The notes: a model not told the origin generated them from the letters alone. Counted from the stretch's first letter, positions 44,551-54,109 are shown. The stretch: DNA of 64,000 nt from an uncultured Psychrobacter sp. (GCF_947500265.1 NZ_CANMRN010000003.1:124001-188000); one strand, 5' to 3'. Made by a program: numbers and translations.

Positions 44551-46242
44551 ATGTCAAAAGACACTGATAACCCCAACTCTAACACCTCAAACGAAGCCAG
44601 TAAGACCAATAAACCACAAGATACTGTCACTTTTGCTTTAGCTCAATCACATTTTTTGGTCGGTGATATCGCAACCAACGTCGAAAAAATGCGTACCCTA
44701 GCATTACAAGCACGTGAACAGGGTGCTGACGTAATCGTATTTCCAGAGTTAGCGCTACTAGGCTACCCTCCACAAGATTTATTGCTACGTCCAAGCTTAT
44801 CAGGCCGTGTTAAAAGCGCTTTGTCTACTTTGAGTGATATCGATGATATCGTCATGATTGTCGGCTATCCGCATGTCGATCATCACGGTACTTTTAACTC
44901 TGCTGCCATCCTACATAATGGTCATCAAAAAGGTTTTTACCATAAGCAGATTTTGCCAAATTATGGCGTGTTTGATGAGCGTCGCTACTTCGACAAAGGT
45001 CGTAATCAAGTTTTATTTGACTATAAAGGCATTACTATTGGTCTGCTTATCTGTGAAGATTTGTGGGAAAAAGGTCCTATCTCTGAGCTTAAAAAACAAG
45101 GTGCTGATCTAATTGTAAGCTTAAACGCCTCGCCTTTTGAGATTGAAAAGCAAGACAATCGCAAAACCATGCTGGCCAAGCGTAGCCGTGAAAGCAAACT
45201 ACCTATCGTCTATGTCAATGCTGTCGGCGGGCAAGACGATCTAGTGTTTGATGGCGGCTCTATGGCTGTACAAGCTGACGGTAGCGTTGCCCATGAAGCG
45301 CCGCGCTTTATGAACCAGTTGCTATTGGCCACGTTAGATGTAAAAACTGCTAAATTTAACGAGCAGACCAAAGCACCTCTAACTTTGAGCCGTGAATCTG
45401 AAATGTATCAAGCATTAGTCGTCGGTCTACGCGACTATGTCAACCATTCAGGGTTCTCTGGCATTATTGTTGGATTGTCAGGTGGTATTGACTCGGCATT
45501 GACGCTTTGTATTGCTGTTGACGCTCTAGGCGCTGACAAGGTATATGCAGTCATGATGCCATACGAGTACACCTCTCAAATCAGTCTAGAAGATGCTCAA
45601 GCACAGGCACGTCGCTTAAATGTTTCTTACACCGTCTGCCCTATTTTTGACGCTGTCGAAGGCATCCGTCATACGCTAGCACCGTTATTCAATAAGTCGC
45701 CAGCGGACACGACCGAAGAAAACATCCAAGCGCGTGCTCGTGGTGTTATTTTGATGGCATTGTCTAATAAATTCGGTCATTTAGTTATTACGACTGGTAA
45801 CAAGTCAGAATTGGCTGTTGGTTACTCAACGCTATATGGCGACATGGCTGGTGGCTTTGACGTACTAAAAGACGTATATAAGTCTCAAGTTTATAAATTG
45901 GCGAGCTATCGTAACCGTTTAGAAGATACGCCGGTTATTCCTGAGCGTGTTATTACCCGTCCGCCATCAGCTGAATTACGTCCAGATCAAAAAGATCAAG
46001 ACAGCTTGCCTGACTACGATGTGTTAGATGGTATCTTGACGTCATATATCGATGAAGACATGGGCTATCAAGAAATCATTGATAAAGGCTTCGATGCTGA
46101 GATGGTCGCCAAAGTCATCAAAATGGTAGACAACAGCGAATACAAACGCTTGCAATCTCCTATCGGTACTAAGATTAGCCACAAAGCTTTTGGGCGTGAA
46201 CGCCGTTACCCATTAGTCAATAAGTGGTCAATCAAAGGCTAA
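44551..46242 (+). CDS. nadE: Glutamine-dependent NAD+ synthetase
   Basis: 563-residue two-domain enzyme that amidates deamido-NAD to NAD+ with glutamine-derived ammonia. The N-terminal nitrilase-type glutaminase has Glu in VFPELALLGYPPQDLL, Lys in FYHKQILPNYGVFDERRYF and Cys in LLICEDLWE. The C-terminal synthetase domain has the P-loop VGLSGGIDSALT and the TTGNKSELAVGYSTLYGDMAGGF block. The ATG at 44551 has AGGA 9 bases upstream and begins an Asn/Ser/Thr-rich leader of about 25 residues. Monocistronic. Confidence 0.95.
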   Translation: MSKDTDNPNSNTSNEASKTNKPQDTVTFALAQSHFLVGDIATNVEKMRTLALQAREQGADVIVFPELALLGYPPQDLLLRPSLSGRVKSALSTLSDIDDIVMIVGYPHVDHHGTFNSAAILHNGHQKGFYHKQILPNYGVFDERRYFDKGRNQVLFDYKGITIGLLICEDLWEKGPISELKKQGADLIVSLNASPFEIEKQDNRKTMLAKRSRESKLPIVYVNAVGGQDDLVFDGGSMAVQADGSVAHEAPRFMNQLLLATLDVKTAKFNEQTKAPLTLSRESEMYQALVVGLRDYVNHSGFSGIIVGLSGGIDSALTLCIAVDALGADKVYAVMMPYEYTSQISLEDAQAQARRLNVSYTVCPIFDAVEGIRHTLAPLFNKSPADTTEENIQARARGVILMALSNKFGHLVITTGNKSELAVGYSTLYGDMAGGFDVLKDVYKSQVYKLASYRNRLEDTPVIPERVITRPPSAELRPDQKDQDSLPDYDVLDGILTSYIDEDMGYQEIIDKGFDAEMVAKVIKMVDNSEYKRLQSPIGTKISHKAFGRERRYPLVNKWSIKG

Positions 46243-46328
46243 TTACTACATACCTCTCAACTTCTACTATCTATAAGTTGAAAGGTACTAGTTAGCCAGT
46301 TTTACAAGATATCGAATTTTTTACTATT

Positions 46329-46354
46329 AGCTGGGTGCTTGCCCAGCTTTTTTG
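46329..46354 (+). terminator. Rho-independent terminator of nadE
   Basis: AGCTGGG (46329-46335) pairs exactly with CCCAGCT (46342-46348), followed by TTTTTT. It starts 87 bases past the stop. Confidence 0.85.
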
Positions 46355-46454
46355 GTTTTTATCCACCAAAAACTTCTACACCTAGCCCGATTCTTTTCCA
46401 CACAGCTTCAACAACTATTTGCCTCAATTATCTTTATTTTTTTTCGAGTACGTC

Positions 46455-47729
46455 ATGAGTTTGCTAACCGCTAGTGTTTTTCTTCTTTTACTGCTTGCCT
46501 TGAGTACCTTTGTCTCTGCTGCTGAGATTGCCATCGCTGCAGGCCGCAAAATCAAGCTCCAAATTATGGCAAAAGAAGGCGATGTTCGTGCACTTGACGT
46601 CCTTAATATGCAGGAGCATCCTGGAAGTTTTATTACCGTCGTACAAATAGTGCTAAATGCGGTCGCTATTTCAGCTGGTGCCGTCGGTGAATCAGCCATC
46701 AGTCCTTATCTCAAGCAGTTATTAAATAGTGAAACGATAGCATCGGTTATATCATTTGTACTTATCACGAGTTTGTTTTCACTACTTGCTGATCTAATGC
46801 CTAGGCGTTTGGCCATGTCAAATGCTGAGACGATAGCGGTACGGCTCGTACGCCCGATGATGCTGCTGATATTTATACTAAAGCCCATTATATGGGTGTT
46901 CGATGGGGCTGCAAATATCCTGTTTAAGCTTTTTGGCATCTCAACCATACGTCAAGATGATATGACACCAGAAGATATTTATGCAGTGATGGATGCAGGT
47001 GCTGAAGCAGGTGTATTAAAGAAGCAAGAGCATCACTTGATTGAAAACATCTTTGATATACAAGAGCGTACCGTCACCTCAGTAATGAACCCTCGAGAAA
47101 ATATCGTTTACTTTGATACCAAAACAAGTACCGAAGAAGTCGTGAATATCATGATTGAGCAGCCACACAATAAGTTTTTGGTTTGCCATGATGACGACTT
47201 AGAACATATCATTGGTTATGTGGAATCTCGTAGCTTTTTAGCTTTGGTTTTGAACCAACAGGAAGTTAGCCTGACAAACAAGACTCTATTAAAGCCAGCA
47301 CTTTTCGTGCCTGATACGCTGTCTTTATTTGAAGTATTAGAGATGTTTAAATCTACTGGCGCTGATTTTGCGGTCATCGTGAATGAATATGCCCTAGTCG
47401 TTGGTGTTATCACCTTAAAGGACGTGATGAGCATTGTGATGGGCGAGCTGGTAACGTTAGAGGAACAGCCTATCGTCCAGCGCACTGACAACTCTTGGTT
47501 AATCGATGGCATGACCCCTATTGAAGATGTGATTCGTGCATTAGATATCGTCGACTTACCACGCAGTCAAAATTACGAAACTATCAGTGGATTTATGATG
47601 TATATGCTCCGAAAAATTCCGAAAAAGACCGACACGATTGAGTATGCCAATTATCGATTTGAGATTATTGCGACTGATAATCTTAAAATTACACAGATGC
47701 TAGTCACCAAATTAGAAGATGTCATTTAA
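46455..47729 (+). CDS. CNNM/HlyC-CorC family membrane protein with CBS domains
   Basis: 424 residues. An N-terminal DUF21 transmembrane domain of about four helices (FVSAAEIAIAAGRKIKLQIM, HPGSFITVVQIVLNAVAISAGAVGE) is followed by EHHLIENIFDIQERTVTSVMNPR, paired CBS domains and a C-terminal CorC_HlyC domain (WLIDGMTPIEDVIRALDI). Family members (CNNM, CorB, YtfL, YfjD) are linked to Mg2+ or Co2+ export and to polyamine homeostasis; the role here is not established. The ATG at 46455 is chosen because the upstream start is only a TTG. Confidence 0.9.
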   Translation: MSLLTASVFLLLLLALSTFVSAAEIAIAAGRKIKLQIMAKEGDVRALDVLNMQEHPGSFITVVQIVLNAVAISAGAVGESAISPYLKQLLNSETIASVISFVLITSLFSLLADLMPRRLAMSNAETIAVRLVRPMMLLIFILKPIIWVFDGAANILFKLFGISTIRQDDMTPEDIYAVMDAGAEAGVLKKQEHHLIENIFDIQERTVTSVMNPRENIVYFDTKTSTEEVVNIMIEQPHNKFLVCHDDDLEHIIGYVESRSFLALVLNQQEVSLTNKTLLKPALFVPDTLSLFEVLEMFKSTGADFAVIVNEYALVVGVITLKDVMSIVMGELVTLEEQPIVQRTDNSWLIDGMTPIEDVIRALDIVDLPRSQNYETISGFMMYMLRKIPKKTDTIEYANYRFEIIATDNLKITQMLVTKLEDVI

Positions 47730-47775
47730 TTTACTGGCTAGTTAAAGAATGCTTAATTAACCTATTCACATTGTT

Positions 47776-48492
47776 TTAAGCACGCTGACCAAATATAGCA
47801 GTACCGACACGTACCATCGTTGTGCCGTTTTCTATCGCTTCTGCCATATCACCACTCATACCCATACTAAGCGTATCCCAGCTATCTAGCTCTGGATGGT
47901 CAGCTTTAATCTCTTCAAACAGTTGCTTAGTTCGAGCAAAAGCATCCGTGTTGGCTTTAGCAGGGATAATCATCAGACCTCGCAGCTGTAAACGCTCGTA
48001 CCCTTTAATCGCTGTTATCAGCTCTGGCAACTGGGCTGGCAGACATCCGGATTTGCTATCTTCGTTATCGATATTTAATTGGATCAACACATTCAACGGT
48101 GGCAGGTCAGCTGGTCGTTGCTCATTCAATCGTTTGGCGATGATATCGCGCTCAACCGTTTGCACCCAATCAAAGTGCTCTGCAATGTCACGTGTCTTAT
48201 TACGTTGAATACTACCGATATAATGCCAAACGATACTCTTGCCTACAGGTTGAGCTTTAAGAGTAGTAATTTTTTCGATGGCTTCTTGTAGATAGTTTTC
48301 ACCAAAATCACGCTGTCCCTGCTTTGCTAAAATTGCAATCATGTCAGCAGGTTTAGTTTTTGAAACAGCCAATAACATAACATTATCAACCTGTCTGTCA
48401 GCATAATCGCATGCTTGCTTCATCTGCTTACTAACTTGTTGCCAGTTATCGATAAGTGTCACTTCATCAATATTGCCATTCATTTCCTTCAT
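47776..48492 (-). CDS. yggS: Pyridoxal phosphate homeostasis protein (YggS/PLPBP family)
   Basis: 238-residue cytosolic single-domain PLP-binding protein with the alanine-racemase-like TIM-barrel fold. The PLP lysine lies in LLAVSKTKP. Other family marks are DFGENYLQEAIEKI, WHYIGSIQRNKTRDIAEHFDWVQTVER and the phosphate-binding LSMGMSGDMAEAI with VRVGTAIFG. It buffers PLP levels. AAGGG precedes the ATG at 48492 by about 7 bases. It is divergent from pilT, the classic order in Pseudomonas and Moraxellaceae. Confidence 0.95.
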   Translation of the reverse strand: MKEMNGNIDEVTLIDNWQQVSKQMKQACDYADRQVDNVMLLAVSKTKPADMIAILAKQGQRDFGENYLQEAIEKITTLKAQPVGKSIVWHYIGSIQRNKTRDIAEHFDWVQTVERDIIAKRLNEQRPADLPPLNVLIQLNIDNEDSKSGCLPAQLPELITAIKGYERLQLRGLMIIPAKANTDAFARTKQLFEEIKADHPELDSWDTLSMGMSGDMAEAIENGTTMVRVGTAIFGQRA

Positions 48493-48847
48493 ATTTTGCC
48501 CTTATTGCTTGATTAATTTTTTGAAATTTTTTTCTGAAATTTTTATTATAAAAGAAACACAACTATCCGATTCTTAAAAGTAAATTAGAAATAGTTCCTA
48601 TAAGAATTATTTTAAAACGATCCAGTTCTATTTTTTCTTAATTTAGTAGATGGTTAAATACGCACAGTCTTGTTATGATATTGTTACATGCTTTAACATA
48701 TGCTGCTGAATATGTTAGTGATGGTAAAGACCTGTACTAGTGAGTCTCTTATCGTCTCTTATTATACTAAGGCTATCGATAAATAGTTTACCACGTACTT
48801 TTATAGTGTTTTGTCTTACCTAGACTAAGTGATAGGAATATCAAATT
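48493..48847. other. Divergent promoter region, yggS and pilT
   Basis: 355 AT-rich bases between divergent starts. No hairpin or repeat stands out and no coding signal is seen. Confidence 0.4.
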
Positions 48848-49903
48848 ATGGCTGAAAAAAATAATCTTAATATCGAAGACTTGCTGCGCTTTACGGTTAA
48901 ACATAAGGCATCAGATTTACATATTTCAGCGGGTATGCCAGCAATGATACGTGTCGATGGTGAAATGACACGTATCAATATGCCAGAGATGACCCATCAA
49001 GTCGTGCATCAGCTTATTTATGACATCATGAATGATAAGCAACGTGCCGACTTTGAAGAGTTTTTTGAAACGGATTTTTCTTTTGAAATTCCTAATCTAG
49101 CACGTTTTCGTGTCAACGCTTTTAATCAAAACCGCGGTGCAGGTGCTGTATTTCGTACCATTCCTTCCAAAGTATTAACGATGGAAGACTTAGGTATGGG
49201 CGATGTCTTTAGACGCGTTTCAGACTTTAAGCGTGGTGTGGTATTGGTCACAGGCCCAACAGGTTCAGGTAAGTCGACAACACTTGCAGCGATGATTGAT
49301 TATATTAACGAAAGCCGTAAAGAGCATATTCTAACTATCGAAGACCCGATTGAATTTGTACATCAGTCTAAGAAAAGCTTGATCAATCAGCGTGAAGTAC
49401 ACCGTGATACTTTGGGTTTTGAGCCAGCATTGCGCTCTGCCCTACGTGAAGATCCCGATGTTATCTTAGTTGGTGAGCTACGTGACCTTGAGACTATCCG
49501 TTTGGCACTGACAGCGGCAGAGACTGGTCACTTAGTGTTCGGCACCTTGCATACCAGCTCAGCGGCTAAAACGATTGACCGCGTTATTGATGTATTCCCA
49601 GCTGCTGAAAAAGACATGATCCGCGCGATGCTGTCAGAATCATTGCAAGCTGTTATTTCACAGACCCTGTTACGTCGACAAGCGGGTGGACGTATAGCCG
49701 CCCATGAAATCATGATAGGCACCCCTGCTATCCGTAACTTGATACGTGAGAACAAAATCGCTCAAATGTATTCTGCTATCCAAACGGGTGCAGGCGATGG
49801 CATGATTACCCTTGATCAGACGTTAAAGAACTTGGTAAGTAAAGGAACCATTAGTAAGGATGTTGCACGTCCTTACGCCAAGCAACCTGAGGCATTTTTG
49901 TAG
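48848..49903 (+). CDS. pilT: Type IV pilus retraction ATPase PilT
   Basis: 351-residue hexameric ATPase that drives pilus retraction, twitching motility and DNA uptake. Walker A GPTGSGKS (136-143), Asp box IEDPIEFVH, Walker B DVILVGELRD and the His box GHLVFGTLHTSSA are all present. The PilT-specific AIRNLIRE motif (about 287) is intact, which separates it from PilU. Length matches P. aeruginosa PilT (344). It is followed by pilU after 132 bases. Confidence 0.97.
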   Translation: MAEKNNLNIEDLLRFTVKHKASDLHISAGMPAMIRVDGEMTRINMPEMTHQVVHQLIYDIMNDKQRADFEEFFETDFSFEIPNLARFRVNAFNQNRGAGAVFRTIPSKVLTMEDLGMGDVFRRVSDFKRGVVLVTGPTGSGKSTTLAAMIDYINESRKEHILTIEDPIEFVHQSKKSLINQREVHRDTLGFEPALRSALREDPDVILVGELRDLETIRLALTAAETGHLVFGTLHTSSAAKTIDRVIDVFPAAEKDMIRAMLSESLQAVISQTLLRRQAGGRIAAHEIMIGTPAIRNLIRENKIAQMYSAIQTGAGDGMITLDQTLKNLVSKGTISKDVARPYAKQPEAFL

Positions 49904-50035
49904 TACTGATAGATAGTATTGACAGATACCACTAAAAATAACAAACAACTTATGGTCTCTGTTTCTACTTTATTACTTTTTACTGACGTATTTAAAATAT
50001 GATTTTAATCGACTTACATCCGGTGCAGGTGCGAT

Positions 50036-51157
50036 ATGGATATTGATAAACTATTACAATTAATGATCAGCAAAAATGGCTCTGACCTTTTTATTACTGC
50101 TGACGTAGCGCCTTCCATGAAAGTGAATGGAAAAATCTTACCTGTCGGTAGAACCCCTTTGAGTGCTGAGCAAACCATGAGATTGGTCAAAGGTGTAATG
50201 ACGCCAAGCCAGCAAAAAGAGTTTGAAGAAACCAACGAGTGTCAATTTGCTATCTCTGATGAAGCACAGCAAGCTCGCTTTCGAGTCAGTGCATTTGTAC
50301 AACGTGACATGGCAGGAATGATTTTACGGAAAATTGAAAACAACATTCCAACGGTCGAAGAGTTACGTTTACCGCCAGCGCTAAAAGAATTGGCCATGAA
50401 AAAACGCGGTATTATTCTATTAGTTGGCGCAACGGGTACGGGTAAATCCACTACCCTTGCTGCAATGATAGGACATCGCAATCAAAATTCTCATGGTCAT
50501 ATTATTACGATAGAAGACCCTATCGAATTTGTCCATAAACATCGCGGCTGTATTATCACCCAACGTGAGGTTGGTATCGATACCCATTCATTTGAAGCGG
50601 GCCTAAAAAACACGCTACGCCAAGCACCCGATGTCATCTTAATCGGTGAGATTCGTAACCGTGAAGTCATGAGCTATGCTATTCAGTACGCAGAAACTGG
50701 CCATCTAGTGTTTGCAACGTTGCACGCAAACAACGCTAACCAAGCAATCGATCGTATCATTCACTTCTTTGAAACCAGTCGCCATAATCAGTTGTTTATG
50801 GATTTGTCGTTGAACCTGCAAGCTATTATCGCGCAGCAACTTATCCCCACGCCTGATGGTAAAGGAAGACGCGCTGCTATTGAAATTTTGCTAAATTCGC
50901 AGCTGATCAGTGACTATATCCGTAAAGGGGAAGTTCATGAAATCAAAGATGTGATGACACGCTCACGAGACAGTGGTATGCAAACCTTTGATCAGGCACT
51001 TTTTGATTTGTATGAGCAAGGAGAGATAACGTATAAAGAAGCGATTCTACATGCCGACTCTCCTAACGATCTACGCCTCAAAATTAAGCTCAGCAGCAAA
51101 AATGGTAAGGCGAATTTAGATGAAGGTGCCGATAGTTTATCGTTAGATGTAAGCTAA
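50036..51157 (+). CDS. pilU: Type IV pilus accessory retraction ATPase PilU
   Basis: 373-residue PilT paralogue that assists PilT during retraction under load. Walker A GATGTGKS (131-138), IEDPIEFVHKHRGCIITQREVG, Walker B DVILIGEIRNRE and GHLVFATLHANNANQAIDRI are present. The AIRNLIRE motif of PilT is replaced (AAIEILLNSQLISDYIRKGE), as is typical of PilU. The C-terminal SPNDLRLKIKL and an acidic tail also fit. A bidirectional terminator follows. Confidence 0.96.
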   Translation: MDIDKLLQLMISKNGSDLFITADVAPSMKVNGKILPVGRTPLSAEQTMRLVKGVMTPSQQKEFEETNECQFAISDEAQQARFRVSAFVQRDMAGMILRKIENNIPTVEELRLPPALKELAMKKRGIILLVGATGTGKSTTLAAMIGHRNQNSHGHIITIEDPIEFVHKHRGCIITQREVGIDTHSFEAGLKNTLRQAPDVILIGEIRNREVMSYAIQYAETGHLVFATLHANNANQAIDRIIHFFETSRHNQLFMDLSLNLQAIIAQQLIPTPDGKGRRAAIEILLNSQLISDYIRKGEVHEIKDVMTRSRDSGMQTFDQALFDLYEQGEITYKEAILHADSPNDLRLKIKLSSKNGKANLDEGADSLSLDVS

Positions 51158-51193
51158 ATCATTAAGCTTTCTACGTATAATAGACATATAAAA

Positions 51194-51229
51194 AAACCCT
51201 CGTTATAAATAACGAGGGTTTCTTTTATT
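51194..51229 (+). terminator. Bidirectional terminator, pilU and fur
   Basis: AAACCCTCGTTA (51194-51205) pairs exactly with 51210-51221 around TAAA. It is followed by TCTTTTATT on the plus strand and TTT on the minus strand. It lies between two convergent stops. Confidence 0.85.
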
Positions 51230-51283
51230 GTTCGATATCGTAGTACTGGCAGAAATAAGCGTTTCTACTTATACGCTAGACGA

Positions 51284-51718
51284 TTACTTCGCGCTGTCTC
51301 TACAAGCTTGATCCGCGCAAATACCATATAGCACAAGAGAATGCCCAGACAGTTTAAAGCCATGTTTTTCTGCTACTTTTAGTTGTTCTTCTTCAATGAC
51401 TTCATTATGAAACTCTATAATTTTGCCACACACATCACAAACTAGATGATCGTGATGCTCTTCTTGGGTAATCTCGAATACAGATAGATTGTTTTCAAAG
51501 TTATGACGCTCAACAATACCTGCTTGCTCAAACTGTGTTAGGACACGATAGACAGTGGCAAGACCTACGTCTTCACCTTGCTCGATAAGCGCCTTATACA
51601 CTTCTTCTGCACTCATGTGATGCAGCTCTGCGCTTTCTAATAGCTCTAAAATTTTAATACGAGGTAACGTGACCTTGAGTCCTGCTCTACGTAAATCTTG
51701 ATTGGTAAAAGAAGCCAT
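51284..51718 (-). CDS. fur: Ferric uptake regulator
   Basis: 144-residue metal-sensing repressor of iron uptake genes. The winged-helix DNA-binding half includes RRAGLKVTLPRIKILELLE and EDVGLATVYRVLTQFEQAGIVERHNFE. The metal-binding half has EEHHDHLVCDVCGKIIEFHNEVIEEEQ and a C-terminal Cys pair (CADQAC). AAGGGATAT precedes the ATG. It is divergent from bamE, the order found in Pseudomonas and Acinetobacter. I do not see a strong 19-base Fur box in the 332-base intergenic region. Confidence 0.96.
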   Translation of the reverse strand: MASFTNQDLRRAGLKVTLPRIKILELLESAELHHMSAEEVYKALIEQGEDVGLATVYRVLTQFEQAGIVERHNFENNLSVFEITQEEHHDHLVCDVCGKIIEFHNEVIEEEQLKVAEKHGFKLSGHSLVLYGICADQACRDSAK

Positions 51719-52050
51719 AATATCCCTTTTGACTGTAACAGCCTTAACAAATAGAAAATATGAGATAAATAATCAGCAAAGATTATTTTTATTTAATATA
51801 AAGTAAATGATTAATAATAAACTGATGAAACTTATGCAGACATCTCTCTTATTATTTTCTAAATATCGAGATGCAAGCCTATGAATTTAAAATATAATTA
51901 ATCTAACTATTCAGATTGTGTTTGGTAAATAATGTCGTAAGTGGTAGGCAATTGCAAGTAAATGACGTATCATTTGTCCAAGATTGTCGGTCAGACTGGT
52001 ACGACCTAACGCTGGCCACACCTAATTCATTTCTTATGAGTCATCTTACC
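51719..52050. other. Divergent promoter region, fur and bamE
   Basis: 332 AT-rich bases. TAAATGATTAATAATAAA near 51805 is only weakly like a Fur box. An upstream open frame in phase with bamE begins with TTG and is not believed to be translated. Confidence 0.4.
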
Positions 52051-52455
52051 ATGATAAAGACATTAAATTTCCGTCCGTTAAGCCACACAAGCGCATTACG
52101 TAAGATCGTTATCACCAGTATGCTTAGCGCTACTGTTGCTATGTCTGGCTGCTCATTATTGAGTGTTTATAAGATTGATTTGCCACAAGGCACAGCGATT
52201 ACTCAAACCCAAGCTCTAAAGCTAAAAGTGGGTATGAATCAAAACCAAGTTCTTTATACTCTTGGTAGCCCTGCGATTCGAGATACTCTTGAGCCTAAAC
52301 GCTGGGATTATATCTATGACTACAAAGCAGGCACTGAAGGTAGCCGCAAAGGCATCGCAGATGTCAAAAACGCTAGCCAGCATTTAGTTGTTTACTTTGA
52401 TGATAATGGTTTGGTCACGCGCATCGAAGGTATTGAGAGTCTGCCAGCGTCATAG
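52051..52455 (+). CDS. bamE: Outer membrane assembly lipoprotein BamE (SmpA/OmlA)
   Basis: About 134-residue outer-membrane lipoprotein of the BAM complex that inserts beta-barrel proteins. The lipobox is MSGC after the hydrophobic VITSMLSATVA. Family motifs are LSVYKIDLPQGTAITQTQALKLKVGMNQNQVLYTLGSP and the C-terminal WDYIYDY...VYFDDNGLVTRIEG. Two ATGs (52036 and 52051) are possible and neither has a strong ribosome-binding site; the n-region is long in both cases. Divergent from fur. Confidence 0.92.
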   Translation: MIKTLNFRPLSHTSALRKIVITSMLSATVAMSGCSLLSVYKIDLPQGTAITQTQALKLKVGMNQNQVLYTLGSPAIRDTLEPKRWDYIYDYKAGTEGSRKGIADVKNASQHLVVYFDDNGLVTRIEGIESLPAS

Positions 52456-52489
52456 TTAGCGAAACCTATTAGCTTAGATAGTTAATGGT

Positions 52490-52798
52490 TTAGCTACGAG
52501 ATTTATTTTTGCGCTGAGACATAGGATCAGCGCTTAAACTGCGATATACCTCGATACGGTCAAGAGGCTGTAGCAAATAGCTTAGTGGCTGTTTCTGTGC
52601 ATAAATCCCTACATGCCAACGTTTTGCAGTTGGTGTGGTGATATCTATTACTTGCTCACACCACTCTGCCAGTTCTGCAAATTTCTCAAGCCACCCTGCT
52701 TGCGCCAACGCTTCATGCAAACTAGTACCTTGTTTGACCTGCAAAGCTAGATAATGCTGGCGCTGCTCATCTTCAGCATACGCCAGATATACGGTCAT
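52490..52798 (-). CDS. rnfH: RnfH family protein
   Basis: 102 residues from the ATG at 52798. RnfH is a small ubiquitin-fold (beta-grasp) protein; marks are MTVYLAYAEDEQRQHYLALQVKQGTSLHEAL, WHVGIYAQ and PLDRIEVYRSLSADPMSQRK. The central part has about 15 extra residues compared with the usual RnfH. The frame stays open for another 44 codons to a GTG at 52930, which would overlap the upstream membrane-protein gene by 82 bases; no clear ribosome-binding site decides. RnfH often lies beside bamE and ratA; ratA is not here. Its function is uncertain. Confidence 0.8.
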   Translation of the reverse strand: MTVYLAYAEDEQRQHYLALQVKQGTSLHEALAQAGWLEKFAELAEWCEQVIDITTPTAKRWHVGIYAQKQPLSYLLQPLDRIEVYRSLSADPMSQRKNKSRS

Positions 52799-52848
52799 TA
52801 AGTTAGCTTGAGTAGACTGTGGCACGCTGTTGTCACGACCTTCGACTG

Positions 52849-53982
52849 TTAGCTCAACCACTGCATCACCCAACCTATCAATGCTAGCAGCAATGCTAAT
52901 GGTACGACTAAACGTATCGCTACTCGCCACAAGTTATAAACTGCTTCATTGCTAAAATTTAACGACTTGCGTAGATGGCTAATCTTCATCTGCCAACCCG
53001 CAAATACTGATAATAACAGTACAGCAATGCTACTAATAATGACCAAGATGCCAACTAACCATGCTGTTGGAATCGCAACCACTAGTAATAAAGCTACAGC
53101 AAAAGTGATTATCAAACTAGCTAATAATCCAAACTTGTGCGTTAACTGTTGCGTGCTGTAATGTAGCAAGTAACTGGCTACAAATAACACCCCGCCCCAA
53201 TATAACAGCTGTCCAATCGGCGGTAGCGACATACCACTAGTAAATAAAGCTACTACTCCTATCAGCAGTTGCAACACCCAAATCGGTAACACTAACTTGG
53301 TTGCACGGTACTCACGAGTAGCCGCTCTGTTGTTTGCTTGCTGATTGTTTGCTTCTACCGCTGTGACTGTCTGCTTACTCACTAAGTTCTGACCGAACCA
53401 GTATAATCCTGTACCCGCACCGACACTCACTAACGCTAACGCGACTGCGCGTGCCCATTCCGTCAAACTGACATCAGTCATGGCAAAACCAGCATTTGGC
53501 ACACCGTTTGCGAATCCTAGTAGCAACCCTATTACCATCAACCCTAAGCCAATAGGTAAAGGCGTAATACCCAGCAAGCTTAAGAGTAACGCAATGACCA
53601 TCAGGCCTGCAGCAACTGCGAAGCTAGGTACATCGGGTACGCTATTTAGCTCAGTTAATGCAGACAATATACCTGTACTTGCACCAGATATAACCAATGC
53701 TGCAATCACAATAGAGACCAGCGCCGCTAACCAACCAAAGCTGCGCCATATCGGACTGACATCTGCTTCACGAGTGAGCTTTTGCATACCCGCTAGAGGG
53801 CCTTCGACACTGCGATAGGCCAATGCTATCTCAGCGTAAACAACTGGCAGCGCAACCAATACCATGGCTAACAGCCATAGTAGCCAAAAATCAATCTCAC
53901 CAATTGACGCAGGTGCAAACCAACGAAATAGCAATAACGGTAGTAGCGCCGCGATAAAATAAGAAGCATAACGGATCATCAT
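52849..53982 (-). CDS. Multi-pass membrane protein, distantly like Na+-dependent (NSS/SNF) transporters
   Basis: 377 residues with about ten helices. The stretch VVYAEIALAYRSVEGPLAGMQKLTREADVSPIWRSFGWLAALVSI and the C-terminal NLWRVAIRLVVPLALLLALIGWV recall the NSS neurotransmitter:sodium symporter layout. The first-helix motif needed for Na+ and substrate binding (NGGGAF-like) is absent, and it is shorter than the usual 440-500 residues. It may be a degenerate or repurposed transporter. Its 3' end runs into the N-terminal extension of rnfH. The assignment is tentative. Confidence 0.6.
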   Translation of the reverse strand: MMIRYASYFIAALLPLLLFRWFAPASIGEIDFWLLWLLAMVLVALPVVYAEIALAYRSVEGPLAGMQKLTREADVSPIWRSFGWLAALVSIVIAALVISGASTGILSALTELNSVPDVPSFAVAAGLMVIALLLSLLGITPLPIGLGLMVIGLLLGFANGVPNAGFAMTDVSLTEWARAVALALVSVGAGTGLYWFGQNLVSKQTVTAVEANNQQANNRAATREYRATKLVLPIWVLQLLIGVVALFTSGMSLPPIGQLLYWGGVLFVASYLLHYSTQQLTHKFGLLASLIITFAVALLLVVAIPTAWLVGILVIISSIAVLLLSVFAGWQMKISHLRKSLNFSNEAVYNLWRVAIRLVVPLALLLALIGWVMQWLS

Positions 53983-54001
53983 AATTTCAATCCAAACGAT
54001 C

Positions 54002-54109
54002 TAATACCACTCACAAAAACTGGATTAGCAAACGAAACAAGTGCAAGTACTACGCATAGTAGACTAGACATGTTTAACAAGGCTAATCGTATTTTGAAAA
54101 TTGGTATAA
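54002..54109. repeat. Dispersed-repeat-like element with short inverted ends
   Basis: 108 bases bounded by TAATACCA and TGGTATAA (one mismatch as inverted repeats). The inside (AAACAAGTGCAAGTACTACG, AGTAGACTAGAC, AACAAGGCTAATCG) resembles copy A at 14946. It lies 20 bases upstream of the membrane-protein gene and may influence its promoter. Confidence 0.5.

Noticed and set aside
51719-51915. Fur box in the fur-bamE intergenic region
   Set aside because: Only a weak partial match (around ATGATTAATAATAAA) was seen; not enough to call an operator.
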